DNA from: Paraburkholderia mimosarum LMG 23256 = NBRC 106338
GTDB lineage: Bacteria; Pseudomonadota; Gammaproteobacteria; Burkholderiales; Burkholderiaceae
Reading direction: 5' to 3'
NCBI RefSeq assembly: GCF_000739815.1
Contig: NZ_BBJJ01000054.1
Span: 1-48,439, forward strand
DNA: 48,439 nucleotides
The notes beneath the pieces are model-generated. The model was not told the origin of the DNA. It saw only the letters and a program-made list of their open reading frames with translations, and ran no database searches. Of this stretch, positions 32,346 to 40,258 are shown piece after piece; the first letter of the stretch is position 1, and each line of letters opens with the position of its first letter. The position numbers and the translations under genes are program-made.

Positions 32346-33491
32346 ATGAGGAACTTGCTTTCATTGTGCGCATGGGCAATTGCCTGTGCATGCCTGTCGT
32401 CGGCCTGCATGGCGCATGGGCAGCCGGAGCCGGTTTCGGAAGCCGCGAACGACGCCGGCGAGGTCTCTCTTGCAGTGGCACGGCAGGTCGCCGGCGCCGC
32501 CGCGCAACCCACCCTGCCCTGGAACGGGCCGCGCACCGGGCCGCACGCACAATCGGGCAAATACATCGCTATAGACGCCGAGGATTTGCGCAACGGCGGC
32601 ATCCTCGGCGTCGTCGACGGTGTGCTCGAAGCGGCCAGGGTAATTGGCTGGACCGCAAAGACATTCGATTCGGAGGGGCAATCCGGGTTGCGGCTCAAGA
32701 CCCTTGCGAACGCGCTTGCAAGTCGCCCTGACGGTCTCATTGTCGTGGGCGGCGACGCGCAGGCGCTGCTGCCAGGATTACAGCCGTTCGCCGAGCGAAG
32801 CATCCCTGTCGTTGGCTGGCATGTTGCGGCCCAGGCAGGACGGGTAGACGGTACGCCGGTGGCGATGAATGTGTCGACGGATCCACGCGAGGTTGCGCGC
32901 GTGACCGCGCTCGCGGCGATCGCGCAGTCCGGCGGGCATCCCGGAGTCGTCATTTTCACCGACTCTAATTTCCGGGTTGCGCAAGACAAAGCCAATGCGA
33001 TGGCCGCTGTCGTGCGGGCCTGCAAAACGTGCGCCTTGCTGGAAGTTCGCGACGTCCCGATTTCGCGCAGCGAGCAATTGATGCCGGCCGTAACGCGCGA
33101 GTTGCTCGCGCGTTACGGAAAGCGTTGGACTTGCGCACTGGCTATCAATGACATCTACTTCGACTACGCGGTCCCGGCGCTGACCCAGGCCGGCGTGCCG
33201 ACCAGCGCCATGATCATGCTCTCGGCAGGCGACGGCAGTGACTCAGCGTTCCTGCGCATCCGGACTGGCACCTTTCAGACGGGAACGGTCGCCGAGCCCC
33301 TGTCTCTCCAGGGCTGGCAGCTTGTTGACGAGATGAACAGGCTGCTCGCGGGAGAACACGTATCGGGTTACGTGTTTCCGGTGCATCTCGTGACGGCTGC
33401 CAACGTCACCAAGGACGGCGGTGAGCGTCTCCTTTACGACCCCGCGAACGGCTATCGCGAGATCTATCGCCGCATTTGGCAACGGCCATGA
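32346..33491 (+). CDS. Periplasmic sugar-binding-type sensor protein
   Basis: A 381-residue exported protein. Residues 1-26 (LLSLCAWAIACACLSSACMA) form a signal peptide, possibly a lipoprotein one (Cys21). Residues about 70-350 form a type I periplasmic binding fold like ribose or autoinducer binding proteins (YIAIDAEDLRNGGILGVVDG, PDGLIVVGGD, CALAINDIYFDYAVPAL). There is no transporter nearby; instead its stop overlaps the start of a histidine kinase gene (ATGA). It therefore probably presents a ligand to the kinase's periplasmic domain, as LuxP does for LuxQ. The ligand is unknown. Confidence 0.82.
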   Translation: MRNLLSLCAWAIACACLSSACMAHGQPEPVSEAANDAGEVSLAVARQVAGAAAQPTLPWNGPRTGPHAQSGKYIAIDAEDLRNGGILGVVDGVLEAARVIGWTAKTFDSEGQSGLRLKTLANALASRPDGLIVVGGDAQALLPGLQPFAERSIPVVGWHVAAQAGRVDGTPVAMNVSTDPREVARVTALAAIAQSGGHPGVVIFTDSNFRVAQDKANAMAAVVRACKTCALLEVRDVPISRSEQLMPAVTRELLARYGKRWTCALAINDIYFDYAVPALTQAGVPTSAMIMLSAGDGSDSAFLRIRTGTFQTGTVAEPLSLQGWQLVDEMNRLLAGEHVSGYVFPVHLVTAANVTKDGGERLLYDPANGYREIYRRIWQRP

Positions 33492-35593
33492 AACGCCCGC
33501 TGCCCCAATCGCTCACGGCGCAATTCGCGCTGGTGGTCTCGTGCCTGGCTGCACTGGTAATCGCAGTCGGAGCCACGACCGTCTACTCGTTGACCTATTC
33601 CGCCGATGCGGTTCGCGGACTCGCCGGCGTGAAACTGCAGCGCGGAGAGGACACGCAAGCTCTGGTGCAGCGCACGCTGGCGATCGAAAGAATGGCGCTG
33701 CAGTTGTCCAACGCACGCACCGTTGACACGCTGCGAGAAACGCATCGGCATATCCTCGCGCAGCTAGAAGTCTTTGACAGCCTGGTGGACCGCCTCACCT
33801 CGTCTACGGCGAGCAACGATGTCAGTGTCGATGCGCTCGCGCTGCATCGAGCGAGCCAGCGTTTCCGAAATGCAGTGAACATCGAGGCCCAGATGCGTGA
33901 GACGACGCTTGTCACGGCGGACGCGCCGAGAGCCTCTGCGCAGGCCGCTGCAACCGTGGCAGACCTCGATGAAGAGGTGCAACGCCAGGCGGACGCTCTG
34001 TCCGCCGCAGCGCGCCAGGTGGCGGACGATTTCACGCTCGACTACCGCAGAACGGTCGAAAACCTGGCGAAAGACTCCAGGCGCCTGCGCGCGTGGGTCG
34101 TTGGAGAGGTCGCTGTCAGCCTGGTACTCACCTGGTTGATCGTGCAGGGTTTTCTTGGTCGCCACATCGTGGCACGGCTGCGCCAGGTCAGCCACTATCT
34201 GCGAAATGGCGATCGCGACGGCGACGACAATGCACAAGCCCGTGTGCCCGTCGAGGGCGGCGATGAGATTGCCGACATGGCGCGCGCAGTCGAGCAGTTC
34301 CTCGAAGATCGCCGGGAGCGCAGACGGGCCGAGGACGCGCTCAAGCGACTCAACGCCGAACTCGAGGCGCGCGTCGCGCAGCGCACGGCCGAATTGGCGG
34401 CGGCTCTCGCGGGACAAACCGCGGAGATTGCCGAACGTCAACGTGCCGAAGCAGCCGCACGCGCCAGCGAGCACTTTCTGGACAGCATCATCGAGAACAT
34501 ACCGGTTCTACTGTTCGTCAAGGAAGCCGGGTCGCTGCGCTTCTTGCGGGTCAACCGGGCCACGGAGGAACTGCTTGGCTACCGGCGAGAGGAGCTGATC
34601 GGGAAATCCGTCCACGACCTGTTCCCAGCGCAACAGGCCGAATTCTTCGCGCAGATGGATCGTGCCGTGCTGGAGTCACGGCAACTCGTGGACATACCGG
34701 AAGAGACGGTTCAGACCCGTGATGGCCCACGCCTCTTGCATACCATGAAGATCCCGATCCTCGATGCGCGCGGCGAGCCACAGTTTCTGATCGGCATCTC
34801 GCGCGATATCACGGAGCAAAAGCGCGCGGAAGCCGAATTGCGTGAGAGCGAACGGCGGTACCGTGAAGCCCAGATGGCGCTGGTACGCGCAAACCGGATC
34901 ACGACGATTGGGCAGCTTGCAGCCTCGATGAGCCACGAAATCAAGCAACCGGTCGCGGCAATCGTGACCAATGTGCAGACCGGGCTGATCTGGCTGGATT
35001 CTGTGCCGCCTAATCTGCCGAAGGTTCAAGAAGCGTTCGCTCGCATTTTGAAAGACGCTGAGCGAACAGCAGAAGTTCTGAACCGGATTCATGGCATCGT
35101 CGAAAGCAATCCGCCTTCCAGAGAGAGTTTGCAGATCAACGAGGTCATTGGCGAGGTGATTGCGCTGATGCGGGCTCAGGTTGCCGAGAGCGGCGTTTCG
35201 GTGCGGATGCAGCTTGCAGATGATTTGCCAACCATTGAAGGCGATCGCATCGGATTGCAACAGGTGATGCTGAATCTCGTCGTCAATGCCGTCGAAGCGA
35301 TGAGCGGGCTCGGCGACGAGCGGCGCGAATTGATCGTCAATACCCGTCGCGACGAGTCCGGTGACATTCTTGTCTGCATCCGCGATTCCGGTCCAGGCCT
35401 CGCGCCAGATCACATCGACCGCATCTTCCAGCCTTTCTACACCTCGAAAGCCGGGGGAATGGGCATGGGATTATCGATTTGTCAGTCGATCATGGAAGCG
35501 CACGGCGGACGCTTGTGGGCAAGCGCCAATGCGCCACGCGGCGCCGTGTTCGAGTTCATGCTGCCGTGCACACAGAACAGGATAACGAATTAA
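33488..35593 (+). CDS. Membrane sensor histidine kinase (HAMP-PAS)
   Basis: A 701-residue kinase: transmembrane helix about 15-35, a periplasmic helical region to about 200, second helix near 205-228 (VAVSLVLTWLIVQGFLGR), HAMP (about 229-282), a coiled coil (DALKRLNAELEARVAQRTAE), PAS (about 325-440), HisKA with phospho-acceptor H483 (SMSHEIKQPVAA) and HATPase (NLVVNAVEAM, DSGPGLAP, GMGMGLS). It is translationally coupled to the binding protein upstream, its likely extracellular input. It has no receiver domain. The FixJ-type regulator at 37384 is the nearest transcriptional output. Confidence 0.88.
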   Translation: MKRPLPQSLTAQFALVVSCLAALVIAVGATTVYSLTYSADAVRGLAGVKLQRGEDTQALVQRTLAIERMALQLSNARTVDTLRETHRHILAQLEVFDSLVDRLTSSTASNDVSVDALALHRASQRFRNAVNIEAQMRETTLVTADAPRASAQAAATVADLDEEVQRQADALSAAARQVADDFTLDYRRTVENLAKDSRRLRAWVVGEVAVSLVLTWLIVQGFLGRHIVARLRQVSHYLRNGDRDGDDNAQARVPVEGGDEIADMARAVEQFLEDRRERRRAEDALKRLNAELEARVAQRTAELAAALAGQTAEIAERQRAEAAARASEHFLDSIIENIPVLLFVKEAGSLRFLRVNRATEELLGYRREELIGKSVHDLFPAQQAEFFAQMDRAVLESRQLVDIPEETVQTRDGPRLLHTMKIPILDARGEPQFLIGISRDITEQKRAEAELRESERRYREAQMALVRANRITTIGQLAASMSHEIKQPVAAIVTNVQTGLIWLDSVPPNLPKVQEAFARILKDAERTAEVLNRIHGIVESNPPSRESLQINEVIGEVIALMRAQVAESGVSVRMQLADDLPTIEGDRIGLQQVMLNLVVNAVEAMSGLGDERRELIVNTRRDESGDILVCIRDSGPGLAPDHIDRIFQPFYTSKAGGMGMGLSICQSIMEAHGGRLWASANAPRGAVFEFMLPCTQNRITN

Positions 35594-35684
35594 CCGGATG
35601 TCGGTTCCCCGGCGGAAGGATCGTCGCCGCGCTGCAGCATGCAGGCGATTCCACGCCCGGTCTTGTTCCGCTGGCCAACGCGCG

Positions 35685-35713
35685 TTCGTGAACGGTTTAT
35701 CGCGCTATATAAT
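35685..35713 (+). promoter_or_regulatory. Possible sigma70 promoter of the third kinase gene
   Basis: A perfect -10 TATAAT (35708-35713) follows a poor -35 (TTCGTG) by 17 bases. A start point near 35720 would give a leader of about 50 bases. The weak -35 suggests activator dependence, but no ATAC-N4-GTAT box is present. Confidence 0.35.
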
Positions 35714-35772
35714 TTCGATGACGCGACGGGTCTTCCGCGTCGCGGTGCGTGCATTCATCCGAACAATTGCGA

Positions 35773-37212
35773 ATGGACCGGTTTCGTTTCCGCAACTGGC
35801 AGACGGCAATTACGATGCTCGTATTGGCGTCGCTCATTTTCGTCGCCGATACCGTCACGGTCCCCGAAATCGCCGTAGCCACGCTGTATGTGCTCGTCGT
35901 GCTGCTGTCAGCAAGATCCGGATCGACCCGGGCGGTACTGTGGGTGGGCGCCGGATGCATCGCGCTTTCCGCGATCAGCTGGATCCTCACGCAACCGGGC
36001 GGTCCGGCCATCGAGGGGATCATCAACGAATCCATCAGCATCATCACGATTGCGCTGGTGACGCTCCTCATGTTTCGCAATGTGCGGACCGAGCAGAAGC
36101 ATCGATATCAGGCAAGCCTGCTGGATCTGACCCGCGATGCCTTCATTACCTGGGACATGAACGGGAAGGTGCTCTACTGGAACAGTGGCGCGCAAGCGCT
36201 GTACGGCTTCGACCGCCAGGCAGTCCTGGGCAAGGTCGTGCACACGGTGCTCAACACCGAATTCGCCATACCCCTCGAACAGATGATCGACCGGCTGCTT
36301 CAGCACGATAGCTGGGAAGGCCAGTTCGTCCGACGTCGGGCCGACGGCGCCATATGCATCGTAAGCGCCCGCCTGACGCTGCAGCGCGATGCGGCCGGCC
36401 GCCCTTCGATGGTTCTGGAAACGAACAACGACATTACCGAGCGCGTGCGCCTGGAAGATGCGCTCGAGCAGGCGCGCTCCGACCTCTTCCGGATGAACCG
36501 CGTACTCGTCCTTGGCGAGATGACGGCGTCCATCGCGCACGAGATCAAACAGCCGATTGCCGCGATGATGACCAGCGCCACCGCGGCGCTGAACTGGCTC
36601 GGTCACGATCCGCCGGCCACGCACAAGGCGGCGCAGGCCGTTGCGCGGATCGTCAACGATGGCAACCGCGCGGTCGAGGTGCTCGCTCGTGTACGCTCGC
36701 TCGTCAAGAAGGCGCCGCCGCGCCTGGAGCGCTGGAATTTGAACGAGGCGGCAAAAGAAGTGACCGCGCTAACTCAGGCCGATATCGCGCGTAACCGTAT
36801 CCGGCTCATTGAGGAAATCGAAGATGTCCCCGTTTTTATCGACGGCGATCGCGTCCAGGTCCAGCAGGTACTCATCAACCTGATCGTGAACGGCATCGAT
36901 GCAATGCGCGACGTTGACGATAGACGCCGCGAACTGACGGTCGCCACAGGCGTCGATCCCGAAGGGCATGCGTTCGTCGAGGTGCGCGACACGGGTGCCG
37001 GCATACAAGGCGGAGAATCCGCACGCCTGTTCGAATCGTTTTATACGACGAAACCGGAAGGGATGGGCATGGGCCTCGCGATCTGCAAGTCCATTGCTCA
37101 GGCGCACGGCGGACGCATCGACGTGGGGCCGAACGCGCCGCGCGGGGCCGTGTTTCGGCTGACCGTGCCGATTGAACGACATGAATGCACATCGGCTGTG
37201 CCAGAGCCGTGA
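35773..37212 (+). CDS. Four-helix membrane PAS histidine kinase
   Basis: A 479-residue kinase. Residues about 8-115 hold four transmembrane helices with short loops, a membrane-embedded sensor type. A PAS domain follows (about 122-235; DAFITWDMNGKVLYWNSGAQ), then HisKA with H256 (SIAHEIKQPIAAM) and HATPase (NLIVNGIDAM, DTGAGIQ, GMGMGLA). The ATG at 35773 has no strong ribosome site; a GTG at 35749 is an alternative. The transmitter closely resembles those of the other two kinases in the island. A FixJ-type regulator follows 171 bases downstream on the same strand and is its likely partner. Confidence 0.87.
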   Translation: MDRFRFRNWQTAITMLVLASLIFVADTVTVPEIAVATLYVLVVLLSARSGSTRAVLWVGAGCIALSAISWILTQPGGPAIEGIINESISIITIALVTLLMFRNVRTEQKHRYQASLLDLTRDAFITWDMNGKVLYWNSGAQALYGFDRQAVLGKVVHTVLNTEFAIPLEQMIDRLLQHDSWEGQFVRRRADGAICIVSARLTLQRDAAGRPSMVLETNNDITERVRLEDALEQARSDLFRMNRVLVLGEMTASIAHEIKQPIAAMMTSATAALNWLGHDPPATHKAAQAVARIVNDGNRAVEVLARVRSLVKKAPPRLERWNLNEAAKEVTALTQADIARNRIRLIEEIEDVPVFIDGDRVQVQQVLINLIVNGIDAMRDVDDRRRELTVATGVDPEGHAFVEVRDTGAGIQGGESARLFESFYTTKPEGMGMGLAICKSIAQAHGGRIDVGPNAPRGAVFRLTVPIERHECTSAVPEP

Positions 37213-37383
37213 TGGCTCCGCGGTAAGGGCAGAGCCCGCGCAAAACTGCATTCGCACATTTGCCCCTGCCCTGGTTATCGGCGTGCCATACTAAAGCGCC
37301 TCTTGCTCGAACAGGCCACGACGCGCGTGCGACAGGCACGCCAGATAGCGCAGACCTCGCCCGGGCCTACCAAGGGACTTTCC

Positions 37384-38055
37384 ATGGTTACCGATCGGCA
37401 TGTTCCGTCCAGCGCAAGCGGAATTCGTAGCTCGACCGTTTTCGTCGTCGACGATGAGGAGTCCATCCGTCTCGCGTTGCGCGACCTGCTGGAGTCGGTC
37501 GGGTATTGCGTCGAAACGTTCGGCTCCGTCCGGGAATTCCTCGATTTCCGCAAACCCGGCGGGCCCAGTTGTCTTGTACTCGACGTAAGGCTGAAGGGGG
37601 AAAGCGGATTGGCATTCCAGCAGGCGATGGCGCGCGACGGACTCCACATGCCGGTGCTTTTCATGACCGGTCATGGCGACATGGAAATGTCGGTGCGAGC
37701 AATGAGAGCTGGCGCATTCCATTTCTTCCCGAAGCCGTTTCGCGACCAGGACATGCTTGATGCGATTTCCGAGGCCCTCTCGAAGGACGCGCGACGCCTC
37801 GAAACTGAGCAAGGCCTCACGGCGCTACGCGCAGCCTACGACTCGCTAACGCCTCGCGAACGAGACATCCTGGCGCTGGTCGTTCGCGGCCTGCTGAACA
37901 AACAGATCGCCGCACAGCTCAACGTAAGCGAAATCACCGTGAAAATACATCGGGGGCAGTTGATGAAAAAAATGAATGCGCATTCGCTTGCGGATCTCGT
38001 GCTCAAAGCCGCTGCGCTCGATATCGGCCCGAAGCCTGGGGAGCCGCATACCTGA
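37384..38055 (+). CDS. FixJ/TodT-type response regulator
   Basis: A 223-residue LuxR-class response regulator. The receiver (about 20-135) has acidic pocket residues VVDDEES, the phosphorylation site D67 in CLVLDVRLKG and the conserved lysine in FFPKPF. A GerE-type helix-turn-helix (about 155-215; LTPRERDILALVVRGLLNKQ, VSEITVKIHRGQLMKKM) follows. AAGGGA precedes the ATG at 37384. It is the only DNA-binding regulator among three histidine kinases in this island, so it is their probable common output. Its class binds short palindromes with a 4-base spacer, which fits the ATAC-N4-GTAT boxes. Confidence 0.88.
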   Translation: MVTDRHVPSSASGIRSSTVFVVDDEESIRLALRDLLESVGYCVETFGSVREFLDFRKPGGPSCLVLDVRLKGESGLAFQQAMARDGLHMPVLFMTGHGDMEMSVRAMRAGAFHFFPKPFRDQDMLDAISEALSKDARRLETEQGLTALRAAYDSLTPRERDILALVVRGLLNKQIAAQLNVSEITVKIHRGQLMKKMNAHSLADLVLKAAALDIGPKPGEPHT

Positions 38056-38097
38056 GGTGTCTGTTCTGTAGATGCCCAAGGCATTCCGGATTCCGGA

Positions 38098-38508
38098 TCA
38101 AACCCCGATGTTCTCGAGTTCGCGCTTAAGAACCGTGGCGTCCACCGGTTTATCGAGGAGCGCGACTGCCGCGCTTGCCTGCACCCGCAACCTTAAGGCG
38201 TCACTCGGGAATGCGCTGACGAAGATCGTTGGTGGCGCTGTGCCCAGCGCCACGAGTCGATCGAGCAACTCCAGGCCGCTCATGCCGGGCATGCGGATAT
38301 CGGAAATCAGAACGCCGTCCTCGGTGCGCAAGCGGGAAGTGCGCGCGGCCAGGTACTCATCCGGCGCAGCGAAAACCTGCGTCGGATAGCCGAGCGATTG
38401 CACCAGACTCTCCATTGCGAGGCGCGAGGATTCGTCGTCGTCTACGATCCACACGGTCCCCGGAGCCCGGCCCGCGGGCGAAGCGCCAGTTTGACGGCTT
38501 GAGGGCAT
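38098..38508 (-). CDS. Stand-alone receiver-domain protein
   Basis: A 136-residue single receiver domain without output. The acidic pocket is VWIVDDDESS, the phosphorylation site D70 in VLISDIRMPGM, and the conserved lysine is in LLDKPVDA. Such proteins act as phosphate sinks, relays or protein-binding switches. It converges on the FixJ-type regulator with 42 bases between stops. A perfect ATAC-N4-GTAT palindrome lies 60 bases upstream of its start, with a possible -10 (TAGATT) placed so that the box is centred near -43. That is a textbook position for activation by a FixJ-class regulator. Confidence 0.85.
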   Translation of the reverse strand: MPSSRQTGASPAGRAPGTVWIVDDDESSRLAMESLVQSLGYPTQVFAAPDEYLAARTSRLRTEDGVLISDIRMPGMSGLELLDRLVALGTAPPTIFVSAFPSDALRLRVQASAAVALLDKPVDATVLKRELENIGV

Positions 38509-38567
38509 GAGTTCTCTGCCGAAGTACCCGTCAATCCAATCTATCTGGCCCCGAGCGGCTTGTCCAT

Positions 38568-38581
38568 CATACGGACGTATG
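38568..38581. promoter_or_regulatory. ATAC-N4-GTAT box 4, upstream of receiver gene
   Basis: CATACGGACGTATG is a perfect palindrome around GGAC. It lies 60 bases before the receiver start at 38508, with TAGATT about 24 bases downstream on the minus strand as a candidate -10. The surrounding 40 bases are repeated at 30263-30302. Confidence 0.6.
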
Positions 38582-38748
38582 TCGCACTATCCCTTCCGGA
38601 ACGCCGTTGAGCGAGGCGCCTGGCATGGCATTGCGGCTCGCCTCGTACCATCGACGCCATTTCAGATCACCTGAGACCGTTCGTCACTGAAACGACACTT
38701 GCCCACTTTTCGTCCATTCCCGGAATCCGCGGTCATGACTAGCGGAAA

Positions 38749-39534
38749 CTACGAGTGCGAGCAGCGGCGTTCAAAGGCATTGCGCATCCGGCCCATGATC
38801 ACGGCACTGACAATCAGGGTTAAATACAGCGTGACGAGATCGTGACGCAAAGCGTTGAGGGCAGCTTGATGGACCGCGAGCGTCGCATCGACAGGCGGAA
38901 GCACGCGGCTCATTCCCTCCACGGCTCGCATCATCCGGATAAAGCCCGCAGCGGACAACAGCGGCAACGAGACAACGAGCGCCAGCAGCACGGGCTTCAG
39001 GCGACGGGCCCACGCATAGTGGCGCAACCTGAACCACAGTCCGAGGCACCCGTGTATCCAGCCGGGTGCAAGCAGCGCAAGTTGCAGACCCTGCGTACCG
39101 CTCGTGAGCAGCACGACAATGACGCGCTCGTAGTCAGGCTCGAAGCCGTAGAGCGACGACGCGAGCCGGGTCGTCACCGCATGGCGGATGAGCAGCAGTG
39201 GCAGGCTGAGCCCTGCCCAGAGGCGGATCCATTCGGCGGGCGGCAATGCCCAGTGGCGCCGCCCGTATAGCGTATGCAACGCCAACGCAAAATGCAGAGA
39301 GGCAGCGCCATACAGCGCGATCGTTCCAGGCACGCTGCGCCACAGCCGCAGCGCGAGTACGAGTCCACGGCCGGCCAGGTCGAGTGACCAGATCCCGAGC
39401 GCGTGATTGACCAGATGAAGAAACAGCCAGGTCAGCATCACCAGGCCGGACCCGAGTTGTAACCGGCGCAGAATGGATTGCCACCGGATTCTCACTTCGC
39501 TGGTTGGGCGAGCGTCTCCCCGGAAGCCTCTCAC
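38749..39534 (-). CDS. Cyclase-type membrane domain without cyclase domain
   Basis: A 261-residue integral membrane protein with about six helices. It resembles the N-terminal membrane part of a class of bacterial adenylate/guanylate cyclases (LGSGLVMLTWLFLHLVNHAL, GTIALYGAASLHFALALHTL, WIHGCLGLWFRLR), with several membrane histidines that could bind heme. In those proteins a soluble ferredoxin-like or cyclase domain follows; here the protein ends at CSHS right after the last helix. The GTG start at 39534 has GGAGG five bases upstream and overlaps the stop of the preceding small gene (GTGA). Family assignment is from remembered sequence features only. Confidence 0.6.
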   Translation of the reverse strand: MRGFRGDARPTSEVRIRWQSILRRLQLGSGLVMLTWLFLHLVNHALGIWSLDLAGRGLVLALRLWRSVPGTIALYGAASLHFALALHTLYGRRHWALPPAEWIRLWAGLSLPLLLIRHAVTTRLASSLYGFEPDYERVIVVLLTSGTQGLQLALLAPGWIHGCLGLWFRLRHYAWARRLKPVLLALVVSLPLLSAAGFIRMMRAVEGMSRVLPPVDATLAVHQAALNALRHDLVTLYLTLIVSAVIMGRMRNAFERRCSHS

Positions 39535-39821
39535 TTCAGCCTCCAGCGCGTGATGCGCGACATGCGGCGAGCAGGTAACGCCACGGCACGCGCGGTTCCC
39601 GCAGGTTTGCTGATGCGCCCGCGTATCCGGACCGACGCGCTCGCCGCCGCCGGCCGGTGGGGGGCGCTGTCATTCCCGTACGCCTGGCGAAGAAGAAGCG
39701 AGTCGGCGAATCGCTGTAACGCCAATATCGAACCGCATACGCTTTGGTATTCCTCATGGCCAATCCGGCCATCGAGGATAACCGTCAATCCCGAAGCACG
39801 GGCCATGCCGATGATGTCCAT
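39531..39821 (-). CDS. Small hypothetical protein coupled to membrane domain gene
   Basis: A 96-residue protein with an ordered first half (MDIIGMARASGLTVILDGRI, then EEYQSVCGSILALQRFADSL) and a low-complexity Arg/Ala/Pro-rich second half. The ATG at 39821 follows GGAGCAAACGAA. The family is not recognised, although the first half looks like a conserved small domain. Its stop overlaps the start of the membrane domain gene, so the two form a translationally coupled pair. Confidence 0.55.
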   Translation of the reverse strand: MDIIGMARASGLTVILDGRIGHEEYQSVCGSILALQRFADSLLLRQAYGNDSAPHRPAAASASVRIRGRISKPAGTARAVALPARRMSRITRWRLK

Positions 39822-40139
39822 TTCGTTTGCTCCATTGCATGTTCCACACATGCAATACCGGAAACAAACGCCGTTTATTTCACAATTCGACGCTACCCGT
39901 GAAGGCCCTTGCGCGGTGAAGGCTGGACTGCGAAGTCACGTGCCCGATCAACCGCCCGCTCCATGATCGACGCGCGGCGGGAGGTTACTGAACGTCGCAA
40001 GCCATATTCAACGCGATCGCTTTGCGCCGGGCGGCCACATGTCAATGTCCCGTCGATCATGGGCTCGCGCGCGGCGCGCAACATCTCGCTGTTCGTAGCC
40101 AGCAAGATCGCCAGGGCGCGGACATCGCACCCTTACGGA
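39822..40139. other. Intergenic stretch, nothing recognised
   Basis: Open frames here lack ribosome-binding sites and protein-like composition. No hairpin or box was noted. Confidence 0.4.
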
Positions 40140-40214
40140 TCAGTGCCAGAGTAGCGCGATCAGGATGATGATGGGGATCGGTACACCCAGCAGGTAGAGA
40201 AGAATCGAGCGCAT
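40140..40214 (-). CDS. 24-residue membrane peptide
   Basis: A tiny gene reading MRSILLYLLGVPIPIIILIA and ending LLWH. GGAGACAGCT before the ATG is a strong ribosome site. The peptide is one transmembrane helix with a central Pro-x-Pro. Very similar short peptides are common in Proteobacteria and usually go unannotated. It lies 44 bases downstream of a membrane protein gene on the same strand and is probably co-transcribed with it. Its function is unknown. Confidence 0.7.
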   Translation of the reverse strand: MRSILLYLLGVPIPIIILIALLWH

Positions 40215-40258
40215 AGCTGTCTCCAGACCGGTTCGGTAAAGGTAGGTGCCCCGCTGCG

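Noticed and set aside
38085..38098. TTCCGGATTCCGGA, matching the core of the AcxR-type motif
   Set aside because: It lacks the GTG and CAC ends, occurs as a single copy between two convergent gene ends and has no sigma54 promoter nearby. It is more likely part of a termination region or chance.
38566..38680. Minus-strand frame ending GVPEGIVRHTSV, similar to the end of the possible gene at 30265
   Set aside because: An in-frame stop lies shortly upstream and no suitable start exists, so it is treated only as part of the repeated segment.
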